Below, piece by piece: positions 11,025 through 24,757 of a stretch of 64,000 nucleotides of DNA; positions within the stretch are counted from its first letter, which is position 1; each line of letters begins with the position of its first letter. The notes beneath the pieces are model-generated. The model ran no database searches, was not told the DNA's origin, and saw only the letters and a program-made list of their open reading frames with translations. The translations under genes were made by a program, and so were the position numbers. The stretch comes from Epiperipatus broadwayi (lineage: Eukaryota; Onychophora; Udeonychophora; Euonychophora; Peripatidae), in the NCBI GenBank assembly GCA_028023455.1, contig JAQFVV010000056.1, positions 2,418,001 to 2,482,000 on the forward strand, given 5' to 3'.

Positions 11025-13235
11025 ATTTCATTTGAAAGTCATTTCCATCACAAGGTCATATCAATAAAGCACATTATCCACACAGAATTATACATAGCAT
11101 ATATTGATTGCATGCTTTATCTGAAGAGTTATATTTAAGAATTTATAACTGACACATTAATTATTAAATTGCTTTTAAATTATAACTATATTAAAGAGAG
11201 TTTGTAGTACTTCATATTTTTATTAGATATAAAAGAATCTTGAAGATTTATTTGGAAAGTAATTTTAAGTATTACAAAATGGAGAGTATATAATAGAAAT
11301 TAATGGTATATTTTAAGTGTCACATTCTAATTTTGTAATCTAATTTTGAAATGTATTTTATATCATAAATTTAGAAGTATTATATTATTTCAAAGTACAA
11401 GTTACTGACCAAATATATTTTAAGGTTTGTAATTCCAAAGGACATCCATGGAAAAGACTAGACCACCTGAATGCACCCCAAATGCTTCTGAACCCATTAT
11501 CACCCCTATAGAAGTCTTCACTGCCCACTGGGGGATGGTTTAAAGCATCATTGAAGCATTTAGGATTATCAGGAAACATCAACAAATGTATGCATTGGCT
11601 TTAGCCATGCATATGGATCATTTCTCCAATATATGTATTGACTTTTGTGTCATTAACCAAGTACAGTTTCAATTAGTATATTAACTGAAGTCTCATCAAT
11701 TGGAGCATAAGTTCTTCATAATCAATTTAACATTTTTGATTAGTTTTAGCTTTGCACATCTCTTCTTGATAATATTTTTTCTTTTTTTTAAAAGGCTGTG
11801 GATCCTTTTATATAGTTTCGTCCCATCACCTATATATTTATTTTATCACACCTTTTTTTTTTCTTTTACATAGTTTTTGTTTATGTGGGTATTTAATCTC
11901 ACACAATTGTTATTGTCATATTTTTATTTTTTTTAATTTTCAAATAAATTATACAATCAAACAGATATTTTTCATCTGTTTTATATACAATACACATTTC
12001 TGGCTGTGAAAAAAAGTACTTTTAACTGCAGAATAAAATGTGTACCTTACAAATAAATATAATACAAAAGAAAGTTATATCTATTTTATAAGATTAAAAA
12101 TAATTTATTCTCTAATTAATTTTCATTATAATCTGACATTGCTATCTTTAATTTTTTTTTAAAAAAACTGTTGTTATAGATAAGATATTCTATTTCATCA
12201 ATTCCCTATAATTAAATTGAGTTTTAATCTTTGTTTTTAATTACACTCTTACATTTTCTGGGTGGTCAAAAAGAATAGATTTAATAATTATTAAAATACA
12301 ATAGCGAATATTAAATACATCCATTTTCTGTTAACTTATTTTTTTCTAACAATCTCTATCCCCCCCCCCCCATGCATGTAAGTATTTTGTACATATAAAT
12401 GATATATATATATTGAGAAAAATTATTTTTTCTCATATTAGTTTCAAGATAGCCTAGTTTTTAAATAGGAATCTTAGCTAAGTTAAAATTATATTTATTA
12501 AACTTAATAAAAGATTTGTATACATGAAATAATCATATGACAAACTTAAAACATTTAAATAATAATGCAAATATATAATTTTACTACATTTTGTTTTAAA
12601 GGGGAAAAAGGGATAATTTTGTGTCTGTGTAAAATTTTATTTATTTATTTTTTCTTTTTTCAAAAAAAAAAAAAAAAGATGGGAGAGAGTAAAATTCTGA
12701 AAAAGTGTTTATCAATTTTCAGAAGAAAAAAGACAATGCATTAAGATTTTTTTTAAAAAAAATTGATATCAATTAAAATGGATTACAATTTTGTTTTAAA
12801 GATATGGATTGCATTTTCCAAATTAATGTATAAATAGAATGTTACACTTTTCAGAGTAATTAACAAAAAAGAAATGAAAACAATTAAAGGATTTTTCAAA
12901 TATTTAAAAATTTTTGAAAAATGGGAGAATCTTTTTGTAAAAAGAAAGTCCAATTGGTCAAGATTAATGCTTTCATTTCTGAGGTAGATTTGTGATTCAA
13001 TGGATATTGAGGTTATTTAAAAAATAAGATAGTGTGAGCTGAAGAAGATAGTAGACTTCACTGTCAGTTCAGCCGTGTTGAGAATGAGAAGCTAAGTTTG
13101 GTAGTTTGAAGTTAAACAGATCTCACTATTAGTTAAAAATGATTTTTGAAACAGAGTTTACCAGAACTATGTGCTAAGCTTTGACTAAAATCTGAGCATT
13201 ATTAACCCAACTATGTAGCCAATTTTACCAAAATT
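11025..13235. other. spacer; one more complex patch at 11380-11720
   Basis: The minus strand of 11385-11585 is open for 66 codons (contains NHPPVGSEDFYRGDNGF) and is less AT-rich than its surroundings, so it may be a decayed coding or transposon fragment. I do not recognise it. The rest is AT-rich with a run of 12 C at 12360-12371 and several A or T homopolymers. Confidence 0.4.
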
Positions 13236-13321
13236 AAACCACTAAACATCACATGATCACTATCTCATACTAGCACAAAACTCTATGCACGCCTTCTGGT
13301 ATCCATTGATTGCTCTTGTTG
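13236..13321 (-). repeat. interspersed repeat, copy 1 (partner at 16830-16990)
   Basis: On the minus strand AATCAATGGATACCAGAAGGC and GTGATCATGTGATGTTTA match the plus strand at 16834-16855 and 16954-16971. The distance between the two blocks differs, so one copy carries an insertion or deletion. Family unknown. Confidence 0.55.
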
Positions 13322-13573
13322 GCACAACATGGCACCACTGTATGGAGAGTTTTGCTTTGTTTTGAATTGTTTTTACCAAAATTAATATAAGAAAAGGAAA
13401 ATACATCTAGGAGAAACTGTCTTCAAGCCTTATATATTAATCTATCCCAAATCATGATTGTCTCAGCTGAATGAATCATTAAATGGAAGTTTATGTTTAC
13501 CTCATATGGAAACTTTTATATTAGAAACCTTGGAGATACAGTAAGGAAAGAATAATGGAAGAACTGAAATAAA

Positions 13574-13743
13574 AATAATCATTAAACTGAAATATGGAAC
13601 TACAAAAGAAAAACCAATTTTTAATGGAAATAATTATTAAATTGAAACCTATGTTCATCTGAAATAAAATAATTATTAAATTGAAAACTTGGAGTTGTAA
13701 GAAGTAAAAGCTAACGTGAAAGAAAATAATTATTAAACTGAAA
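13574..13743 (+). repeat. short degenerate tandem repeat
   Basis: The motif AATAATTATTAAAYTGAAA starts at 13574, 13629, 13669 and 13725, giving irregular units of about 40-56 bp. The open frame on the opposite strand (13521-13919) is a by-product of this repeat. Confidence 0.65.
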
Positions 13744-14409
13744 CCTATAACTACAAAAGGATTAAAATAAAGTAAAAGTCCATGGTAATAAGGTATGGTA
13801 ATGTGCACATCTACATTTATAAATCCTCTTTGATAGAAAAAGTGATAATTGAAATGATTATTTTTTTGTTTGAAAAGATTTTTTTGTGTATGTGCTGCAA
13901 AATGGTATAGGACCTTCAAATTTTCAAAAGAAAAAGGGGAAGAAGATATAACTTTAATGTTAAATTATTTCTTATTGTGAAATGTTTTTTAGAGTTTAAT
14001 TATTATAGATGAATAACTCATTTAGATTAAATGAGTTATTATTTAAAAACATCAAAAAGTAATACAATTTAAAGGTATTATATAAAATTATTTGTAAAAC
14101 TGTAAGTTTGTCACACCATTATTTTTTTTTAAAAAAATTCTTTTGTTTATTAATTAACTATTATATAATTGTTTAAGAAAATAAGTTTTTGCAATTTTGT
14201 TGATATATTTCTATTTCTATCTCTTCTGTAAATTAATAGTGTGTGTGACTGATTTCATCACAGAATTGTGTTTGAAAAGATTTGACATTATTCCATTAAA
14301 ATTATGTAATATAAAATAAATTAAGTTTTAGATATTTGCATTTTCTCTTGTTCACATTCATATTTCTTAGTGTTTTTGTGATCCTTATCTAGTTTTAAGC
14401 ATATCAGTG

Positions 14410-14470
14410 TAGTCCAATATAATAATCAGCAATTTCAAACTGTTGTCAAGACAACCTCCTTTTAAAAATA
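14410..14470 (+). repeat. interspersed repeat, copy 1 (partner at 22780-22840)
   Basis: The sequence around CTGTTGTCAAGACAACCT resembles 22810-22828 (CTGCTGTCAAGGCAACCT), with shared A/T-rich sequence upstream (CAATAT...AATCA) and a shared CCTTTTAA downstream. Both copies are followed by (AT)n tracts. Confidence 0.5.
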
Positions 14471-14557
14471 AAGATGGAATCCCTACATATATGTGGACAT
14501 CAAGATTATTCTCTGATTGGTGCAAAGGTGATTCTTTTAAAGTTCACTCATTTACTC

Positions 14558-14562
<5 letters not shown>

Positions 14563-14588
<26 letters not shown>
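14563..14588. repeat. (AT)n microsatellite
   Basis: Short TA tract flanked by a weak inverted repeat (TTCACTCATTTACT / AGTAAATGAA). Confidence 0.9.
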
Positions 14589-14626
14589 AGTAAATGAACC
14601 CGCAAAATATGTATTTTATATATATA

Positions 14627-14810
14627 TTATAACATTTCCATCTTGCTAGGCCTCTATACACAATAAACTGCACAAGTTGATCAAGTTATGCAAAAAGGAA
14701 GAAAGTTGTATTTCTATTTCTAAAAAAAACAAAAACATAACTATATTTCTTGATCAACTTGGCCTAGAATTATTACAAGCACAATTGTGAGCTGAATCAG
14801 TTTTTAATTA
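14627..14810 (-). repeat. 184-bp repeat, possible solo LTR of the 24.1-kb Gypsy-like element
   Basis: Inverted copy of 24114-24290, clearly alignable along its whole length. It contains AAGTTGATCAAG and CTTGATCAACTT as internal inverted repeats and TAGGCC/GGCCTA near the ends. In the other copy the homology stops exactly where a primer-binding-site-like TGGTGACCC begins. That suggests the repeat is an LTR, read here on the minus strand. It lacks a clean TG...CA, so a MITE is an alternative. Confidence 0.5.
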
Positions 14811-16476
<1,666 letters not shown>

Positions 16477-16829
16477 CATAATCATCATTATATTCTACCA
16501 TTCAAGTATGTAATTCAAACCTTGATTGGGCATCTGAGATAATAAAATATCTTTTGGGTGTACATTTAATTAATTAAAAAAGTATTGTAATTTATCATTA
16601 CTATGTAATGCAGATGCTTTGTTGAGGGTGGCACCACCCATTGTTTGAGAGAATATGGAGATATCTTAAATGCTACTATTATTTAGAATAAAATTATCAT
16701 ATATTTTTTCCCTTTTTATTTATGCATTTCATCAAGTTAGTTGAGTAATGTAACATCAAAAATGAGTTTCATGAAGCCCAAAGTTAAAACAGGCAAAACT
16801 CACTATGCGTATTGCCACTCACAGCAATC

Positions 16830-16990
16830 TAAAATAATCAATGGATGCCAGAAGGCTTATGCATAATATCCCCAGATTAGTTTTCTGGGCTTGTGGCTTT
16901 TGTCAGTGAGGGGCCTTGGATCTGAGATCACTGTACCTGGATCTTAGGATCTAGGTGATCATGTGATGTTTATTGGCTTAGAACCCCAAA
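16830..16990 (+). repeat. interspersed repeat, copy 2
   Basis: Plus-strand partner of 13236-13321; see that entry. This copy is longer and richer in G+C between the two shared blocks. Confidence 0.5.
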
Positions 16991-17129
16991 GTTATGATTC
17001 AAAGCGAAAGAGATGTCTAATAAAGGTTATAAGTTCAAACCTAAATTGCTGGTGGTATGGGCCTTCAATGGTACAGCCAGCTCAAACTAACAAATATTCT
17101 AGCCACTTCAGACATCATGTTATATCCAT

Positions 17130-17325
17130 ATGTAATATACCATATACTCCTTAATAAACACTTTATAATGCAATTTCAACATATGATTTATTTCTTCTTG
17201 CTTACAATTTCAACTGCCCTGCAGTCATCATCAGAGCTCTTTTAAACTCTACTACATACACCATTTTCTATGTTGAAATTGCATTGTAAAGTGTTTATTA
17301 AGGAGTATAAGGTACATTATATATG
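17130..17325. repeat. inverted repeat, ~50-bp arms
   Basis: 17138-17186 and 17268-17317 are near-perfect reverse complements (core CTCCTTAATAAACACTTTA / TAAAGTGTTTATTAAGGAG), separated by about 80 bp. Likely a small fold-back or MITE-type repeat. Confidence 0.75.
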
Positions 17326-18655
17326 TATAATTAATCAGTGCAAATGAGGAGATGTGGAAAGGGTTTTTTATATTCCTATGATGAGCAGGAAATATTGCTG
17401 TGGTGGAGTTATCATTATTAGAAATAGCAATGCTTTTCAACATGCTCATCATAATTTAGGATTGGATCAGTAAACCATTATTTTATATACTTGGAGTTTG
17501 AAGCTGCAATATGGCTAATGTATTTTCATCAAGGATATAATCTAGGTATCTGGTTATAATATAAAATTTTATTAATCATTTTTACAAAATGTGAATATAT
17601 TTAAAAAAAAATATTTCTGTTCTAATTTGAAATATCTTATATAACATAGCTCAGCTTAATAGTTAATAGGATTCGTTTTTCTATTAAAAATAAATCCAGA
17701 AAATATTAAGTTAATATTAGTAAACTTTGTGCAAATATGAAAAATCCAATGCTAAATATTTTTAGACACTTTTTATGGTTCATTCAGAATCAAAGCACAA
17801 ATTTCAGCTTAGCAATTTATCACATTTATTATTTTTAAAATTTTTGTGTCTATGACTTGATCTCATTACAGATGAAACTTTAAAAAAATGTTTATATTCC
17901 AAAAACAAAAAAAAACGATTTTTTTCTCCATTTTTTCAATTATTGGTAAGCAATTGAAAATCTAACTATTTTAGGTAATCAGCCAGAACACTCTGGCTAT
18001 TTTTATTTACAGAATATAACAGGAAAATTCTTACTAAATCCCTCATTGAACCCAGTAAGAAAATTCTTAAACTGCATTTGATTAATATGATGAATACTAG
18101 AGTTGTCTTTTTCTTCATTAATTCTGTGCAAGAGACACCCTTTCTGGGACATATATAACATACTATAACAGAGAATCAAGTATAAAATTAGTTTTAATAA
18201 ATAAGTATACATCCACATTGGCATCATTATAACTACAGTTACCAAAGCAATATTTTATCTTTAAAATTTAAAATTCATTTTTTAGTTATTTAAATTCTAT
18301 TGTCTCTTTGATTCATCACATGTGCATTTTGCATAATCAGAGCTATAAAAGCATTCAAATAAATAAAAATGATTTTTAAAAATTTTCATGATGAAATATT
18401 GCTGCTTTAATAACCATGAGTATGGCCAACATGTTATAAATATATCCAATTTCTTAGTTTAATTTTATACTTCATTCTCTATTGAAGTGTTTTTATATTA
18501 TTTACAACAATATCAAAGAATCAATCTATTATATATAGATAGATAGATATCAGGGACAAAGCATCCATATATTGAATTGAATAAGTGCTTCTATAGAAAA
18601 ATTCACTAAAACTTTCAAAAGCTTTAATTAAAATTTAATTTAAAAAAATCATTTT
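17326..18655. other. AT-rich spacer, no gene
   Basis: No recognisable feature apart from short homopolymers and a GATA run near 18535-18549. Confidence 0.6.
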
Positions 18656-19353
18656 CAATTTTTTTACTAACAGTTAAATTGTTTTTATATACAGCAAAGA
18701 ATGAGTTAGATCAACACATTATTAGTAGATTATAAGAAGTGCAACCAATTCTAAAATCCAATTTACAGCTAAAACTTACAAATATTAAAAGCATTTGGAA
18801 GATAAAAATATATTGATAATGTATTATCTATATTTAAACTAATCATGGTCTGATTAAAATAAAAAAATAACAATGAGCCATTCAAACTCACTATTTTTTG
18901 TATGGAATTTCTGTCAACTTTCAATTTTTTTATGACAGTTGAATTGTTTTTATATATGGCAAAGAATGAATTTGACCAACACATTATTGGTTGAGTATAA
19001 GAAATTCAAACAATGCTATAATCTAATTTGCAGTTAAAATTTAAGAATGTTAAAAGCATTTGGAAGGTAAAAATATATTGATAATGTATTATCTATATTT
19101 AAACTAATCATGGCCTGATTAACGTACAAAAAAGAAGAATGAGCAATTCAAACTCATTATTTTTTGTATGGAATTTCTGTCAACTTTCAATTTTTTTATC
19201 GATAGTTGAATTGTTTTTATATATGGCAAAGAATGACACATTATTAGTTGATTATAAGAAGTTCAAACAATGCTAAAATCTAATTTACAGTTAAAACTTA
19301 AAAATATTAAAAGTGTTTGGAAGATAAAAATATCTTGATAATTTATTCTCTGA
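18656..19353 (+). repeat. 266-bp tandem repeat, ~2.6 copies
   Basis: Units begin at CAATTTTTTTA at 18656, 18922 and 19188, exactly 266 bp apart each time; the third is partial. Copies differ by scattered substitutions and a small deletion near 19236. Each holds AAAGCATTTGGAAG or a near match, and the first two share TAATGTATTATCTATA. The frame at 18769-18984 (-) lies within it and is not a gene. Confidence 0.9.
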
Positions 19354-19506
19354 TTTACAGATAAGTGAGTTTCAGATTTTTCTAGATCTATGTAATATGT
19401 ATATATTAGGCGCTATTATGTAAAAATTGTTGTGGCAAGTGAAATAAAAACATTATAAAAAAAGATTAGTGTGCTTCCATTCCTTAAAAAAGTCACACTT
19501 CATCAT

Positions 19507-19508
<2 letters not shown>

Positions 19509-19548
<40 letters not shown>

Positions 19549-19549
19549 T

Positions 19550-19602
<53 letters not shown>

Positions 19603-19620
19603 TAGAGAGAGAAGAAGAAA
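19509..19620. repeat. compound (AT)n-(GA)n microsatellite
   Basis: Two TA tracts (19509-19545 and 19552-19579) split by a short non-repeat, then GAGA repeats and purine-rich sequence to about 19620. Confidence 0.95.
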
Positions 19621-20395
19621 GAGATTTTAACGATAGTGCATTTATATGCCATGCTTATAATCTATTGTTGATTCCCAGCCAGGCAAACTTGAGAATTTTT
19701 TTCAAGTGCTAATCAAATTTTTAAGTAGGTGGCTTACAACCTTTTATCTTATTAAATATTATTTTGCAATAAATAATCCAGCTATTCTTATTTATATATT
19801 AAGTCAAAGATGGGGAACATCTCAGGCACCTTACCACAAGTTTTAATTAGCAAGCCTTGTAAATAATTTTGTTCTATGAGAATACGTTGGTGAGGTCTTT
19901 GCTCTGAAATGGATAAATTAAAAACTTTTATTTTAATTTTGCTTACTATATATATATATATATAGTAAAAAGAGAGAGATGTAAACTTTTTGCTTATTAA
20001 AATAATTATAAGCAAATATAAATATTAAGATTCTCAACAATCTTATATTTAAAACAACTTTTAAAAGTGATAGTTTTCTATCATATAAATACTGTAATTT
20101 TCTAAAAATTTTAATCTGAATTAAAGATATTTACATATTCAAAAGTTTTTTCATCAATTTTCTCCATCAATAGTTTTGATAATAATAATCTCCAGTTTCA
20201 AATATGTCGAGTTATTATCTGCTGTTTGACCAAAGTGAAAAACATTTTGTTTTTATCAACGCTGATTCAACCTTTGGGAGTAGTATTTCAAACACAACCC
20301 CGATTGGGATTCTTTCAAACATTTCTCCATTTCGTATTCATCTCTCTTGATATCATTTCAAGTTAGAAATATATTGTGCGTCGAAGCATATGTTA

Positions 20396-20471
20396 CTATT
20401 TCTTAATCTTGTCAACTGACATTGATGATGTTGTAATCTTCTCCTCTGGTGAGTCTGTCATTGGAGGTGAT
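20396..20471 (-). CDS. possible terminal coding exon, host gene unknown
   Basis: On the minus strand a splice-acceptor-like stretch (CTGAT branch-like, then TTGTATTTCAG) precedes 76 bases that are less AT-rich than their surroundings. One frame reads SPPMTDSPEEKITTSSMSVD followed by KIKK and a TAG stop, which looks like an acidic, low-complexity protein tail. A second frame is also open for 19 codons, so the frame is not certain. No upstream exon could be linked. Confidence 0.3.
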
Positions 20472-21234
20472 CTGAAATACAATCAGCCTTGATATCAAGC
20501 AAGATGAGTGGAAAAAAAATGTGATTATACTTACAATTTATACGACTGTATCAAAAGACTGCATTCGAGCACATAATTATTCTAATTGAAGGATGTTGTT
20601 TTTAGAAAACTTCTCTATTTAAGAAGAAATGAAATAAAGTAGTTATTGTTATCAGATTTTAATATCTAATTTAAAGTTTAATATTTTTAATATGAGAATA
20701 AAATCGAATTTAAAATGACGTGAACATTAATTTCAACTTAATTACAATATTAATCATAATAATAAGAAAAGTAATCAAATGATAAAATTACTTTTAAATG
20801 TTTATTTTATACATTGTTTTCTTTTGTTTACTTGGTGATTTTTGAAATCAAATGTATTTAATCAGCTGAACGTGTATGTATATATATATATATAAGCTCA
20901 CTGCCCAAAATATGTAAGTTTGCTGCATGTATATATATGAATAATTAATAATACTATATATTATCTTACCTATTTTATCAAATAGTCTAAACGTATATAT
21001 ATAGGATATTTGACTAAAGAGAGCACGATATTTGTATCAAAAATAAAAATTAACATCAGTAATTATAATTTGTATATTTATATCTTTGCTATCTGTGTAT
21101 GCATTAACAATTAATAATATTATGATTTTTGGCATTCTGTCAAGAAGCAAATTATCTCTATTGTTTACTATCTTCTGCTTTGCTGGACCATTCATGTCAA
21201 AATAGAGATTAGTCTATAAGGTATCCTATTTTTA

Positions 21235-21790
21235 AAAAAAATCAATCAATATATTTATAAACAGAGATAGTTATATAATTTTAAAATGAAATATCTTAAT
21301 GTCAATTACATTGATTACTGGCAATATCAAAAAAAAAAAAAACATACTTAAACAAAGAATTGTATTTATATTTAAATCAAATAAAATATCTAGTCAAGCA
21401 TTGATGGTCGAGAGGTCAGCGACAGCTGCTTTACAAGCAGTTGTCCAGGGTTAGCAGGTTCACTTCCCGGCTGATGCTATGACACATGAGGAAAAATAAA
21501 TAAATAAAAATAAAATATCTATTATAGATAAACAATAAAACAATAAATTATTAATAATAATAAATCATAAAAATATTTTTAAAAGCAGAAATAATTATAT
21601 AATTTTAAAATGAAATATATGAATGCAAATTACATTGGTAATTGACATTATCAAAAAAAAAATTATAATTACACAAAGAATTGTATTTATATTTAAATCA
21701 AATAAAATATCCATTATAGATTAATGATTGTAATAACAATAAATTATTAATAGTAATAATAAATCTTATAAATAATTATTATAAAAAGTA
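21235..21790 (+). repeat. local direct duplication, one copy carrying a SINE
   Basis: Sequence around ATATAATTTTAAAATGAAAT (21274 and 21596) and the following AAAGAATTGTATTTATATTT (21354 and 21677) occurs twice about 320 bp apart. Copy 1 is split by the SINE at 21393-21507. Copy 2 reads straight through the same point, so it preserves the empty site. Confidence 0.8.
21393..21507 (+). mobile_element. short tRNA-derived SINE, copy A
   Basis: A 115-bp insert flanked by the 14-bp duplication AAATAAAATATCTA (21379-21392 and 21508-21521). The tRNA-like part is 21398-21477. It has a 7-bp acceptor-like pairing (GCATTGA with CTGATGC, imperfect), a box A-like TGGTCGAGAGGTC, an anticodon-like arm with loop TTTACAA and a box B-like GGTTCACTTCCC. 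The tail is TATGACACATGAGG then an A-rich run. At least five related copies lie in this window. Confidence 0.85.
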
Positions 21791-22659
21791 GACTTACTTT
21801 CACTTATTTCCATAACCATTTTCAATTGCAAGTTTCTTAAATTTTAAAAATATCCAGTTGAAAATGACTACAAAAATAACTGAAAGTACTTATGTATTTT
21901 ATAATAGTTGTTTTTAACCATTTAGAAGAAAATAAATCATCATACATGTGTTATTTGTTTATATTGTATGAATTTTATGCGCACTGATCCATAAGTAAGA
22001 GTTTAAAAAAAACAATTGAATCATTTGATCCTGTTAATAGTTTATTATTTTAATGTTATTATATTTATACTTATTTGTGAGATAACCAATCCCAAATAAT
22101 TCATTGTGTCCTGATATGAATTCCATGCTTCCAAAAATTATTCACCAGTGAAAAAGATATCAGACTAGTCTTTCTCATTGCTTGTCTACTTTTCAGAAAA
22201 ACATCTGATCAACAGATAAATTAAAGATTTAAATACCTGAGTCACTCCATTGGAAATGGTAGCCTAGCATTTTATTCAAAAGTATAATTGAAAACGTGTT
22301 GGTATCAACGTTTAAATATATCTGCAAATATGCATATGTCTGTCACTAAACTTTATTAATGGAATACTATACTCATTGCTTTTTAGATGAAAATGATTCC
22401 CATTGACATTATACACTCAATTGAATATGATGCATCATAGTTTGAGGAATAAAACATAATGGTATGGATGTAGAGGTATAGTAGGAGAGATGGAAATATT
22501 CAAAATAAGCATCCAGAGTAAATAAAATGAATAAGAGCAGAGAGTAAAAAATGAGCATTGGAAATAAGTATTAGTAATTATAAGTAATAATAAACATAAT
22601 AAAGTGCTGAGATAATTATAACAATGCATGTCATGCACTGACCATCAATAAACTAATTG

Positions 22660-22661
<2 letters not shown>

Positions 22662-22744
<83 letters not shown>
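22662..22744. repeat. (AT)n microsatellite
   Basis: Long uninterrupted TA tract. Confidence 0.97.
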
Positions 22745-22749
<5 letters not shown>

Positions 22750-22779
22750 GTTCCAACCAGTAACCACCTAAACATTCAC

Positions 22780-22832
22780 AGTAAAATATAGTAATCAATA
22801 TTTCTCACTGCTGTCAAGGCAACCTTCACACC

Positions 22833-22838
<6 letters not shown>
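22780..22838 (+). repeat. interspersed repeat, copy 2
   Basis: Partner of 14410-14470, lying between two (AT)n tracts. Confidence 0.5.

Positions 22839-22918
<80 letters not shown>
22839..22918. repeat. (AT)n microsatellite
   Basis: Long uninterrupted TA tract. Confidence 0.97.
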
Positions 22919-22921
<3 letters not shown>

Positions 22922-24113
22922 TAAATTGCTATTTAATATTGTATATCATTTAAATAAAAAAAAAGAGAGAACCTGATCTTTAATTTTGTTTTTGTAATAT
23001 AATGTTGTTTTAAAAAAAACGTACAGTGAAAGTTTAATTTTTCTTTTTTATATATATATATAATTTAACTAAAATAAATTCAATGTTGGAAAGTGCATAC
23101 TGAATAATTGATTCAAATAGTGAAAGGAAATTTCAAAGGTAAAAGATTGCTATCAGAAACGACTTTCTGATAGTAATTAAAAAGGGTGGAAATTCATAAC
23201 GAGAAAAGAGACTTTGTAATAAAAAATGAGAAATAATGTAGAAGTTTATAAAATAGAACAAAAAGTGAAAGGAATATGCACAGAACTTCTAAAAAGAATC
23301 TGGGGATATAAAAGGAGCTGACAGGTTTGAAAAGGGTCTTTGTCTTGTTGTTCCAGAGAGTGTTGAGCAATTTGAAGTGCCTCATATTTTTTTCATAAAA
23401 AAATTAATAAAATGTGTCCACTTAGATACGAACTGAAACCACTCTCCATGAGTGAGTAGAACTCCTATTGTTTGCCAGCACTTTCTCTCGAGAAAAGTCA
23501 CCTAAATTGTCATCTGGCTCTACCTAAATATTGATCAGAGATTGAAGGAATTGGACGTCGGATGATCAATGACCTACTTAAATATCAACTTACTGGTAAG
23601 TAATGGCCATAACTTTTACATAAAGCTTTATGAACTGAGATTTGAATGAAATGTTTATCCCATAATTTTTTGATCTAAAGATTTGCGAACTGAGTAGTGA
23701 ATGAAACTGTTACCATGGAAAAATAAGACACAAACTAGCTATTACTTCAATATTTGAATCAAATTATTAAATTTGTTATGCACAATACTTTCCAATATTA
23801 TAATTTTTTTTCATCATAAATAATAAATGTTTGACGGGCTAGAATAAATCTTTATTATTAACATAACTTTCATTGTACGTGTATAAAATTAATAATGTTA
23901 TTATATTTAAGTTTTATATTTGGTTATTTAGATTCAAATTAGTGTACAAATTACCTTTGCTAAGTAAATTTATTTTTTTTAATTAAGTCAAAAGGAATAT
24001 CTCCTCCTACTTAATGGGAATTTTAATCCTGATCGTATAATTACTACTTTATGAGTTACAATATGTTTGATGCAGAATCAGTGAGTCTAATGACTCTGGC
24101 GCCCTCATTTATA
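22919..24113. other. spacer, no gene
   Basis: AT-rich sequence. The frame at 23194-23385 (-) has no recognisable content. A more complex patch at 23420-23580 has no open frame worth calling. Confidence 0.5.
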
Positions 24114-24290
24114 AATTAAAAACTGATTCAGCTCACAATTGTACTCGTAATAATTCTAGGCCGAGTTGATCAGGAAATATAGTTATGTTTTTTTAGAAAT
24201 AAAAATACAACTTTCTTCTTTTTTGCGTAACTTGATCAACTCGCAGAGTTTATTGTGTATAGAGGCCTAGCAAGATGGAAAACGTTATAA
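24114..24290 (+). repeat. LTR-like repeat (5' LTR candidate)
   Basis: Plus-strand partner of 14627-14810. Homology ends at GTTATAA, and the next base begins TGGTGACCC, the expected complement of the tRNA-Trp 3' end. A gag-like frame follows about 470 bp downstream. This is the layout of the left end of a Gypsy-type element. No right LTR was found nearby. Confidence 0.45.
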
Positions 24291-24308
24291 TGGTGACCCA
24301 ACTCAAGC
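24291..24308 (+). other. putative primer-binding site (tRNA-Trp-like)
   Basis: TGGTGACCC matches the reverse complement of the usual metazoan tRNA-Trp 3' terminus over its first nine bases; the next bases diverge. It abuts the end of the LTR-like repeat, where a primer site should be. CsRn1-type Gypsy elements are known to use tRNA-Trp. Confidence 0.4.
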
Positions 24309-24757
24309 TCCGATACAACAACCTGAGATAAGTTGTAATGGTAAAGAATGTTACAATGATGATCTAAAAAAAAACTCATAGCCGAAAAATAAATATGACC
24401 ACAAATAGTGTGCAAGTCTAAAAAGTTATTGCGTATAATTACAAAAGTTTTTTTTTTAAAGAGTAGGATAAGAATTTAAGATTTTAAATAAGACTATATT
24501 GAAATAAAATAATAGTTTATAAATTAAATAATAAATAAAACCGATCAAAGGTTAGCAATGATGGTAAAGGTAGAGAGGGATGGGAGATTATAGGGTGATA
24601 AAAGAGAGGGGTGTCGGTGAACAAATTTATTAGCAAAGCAAAATAAAATATTGAATTTATATCATAACAATTGATGAAGTTAAGATTTTGTTTACTATAG
24701 CAAAAATAAGCAACACAGCCATATATGAAATTGAGAAGTAGTAAAAATATACAAAAT

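Noticed and set aside
13521-13919. 132-codon minus-strand frame
   Set aside because: Overlaps a short tandem repeat whose A/T-rich units create Phe/Ile-rich translation.
19506-19712. Frame with IYIYIY and ERERER runs
   Set aside because: Produced by adjacent (AT)n and (GA)n tracts.
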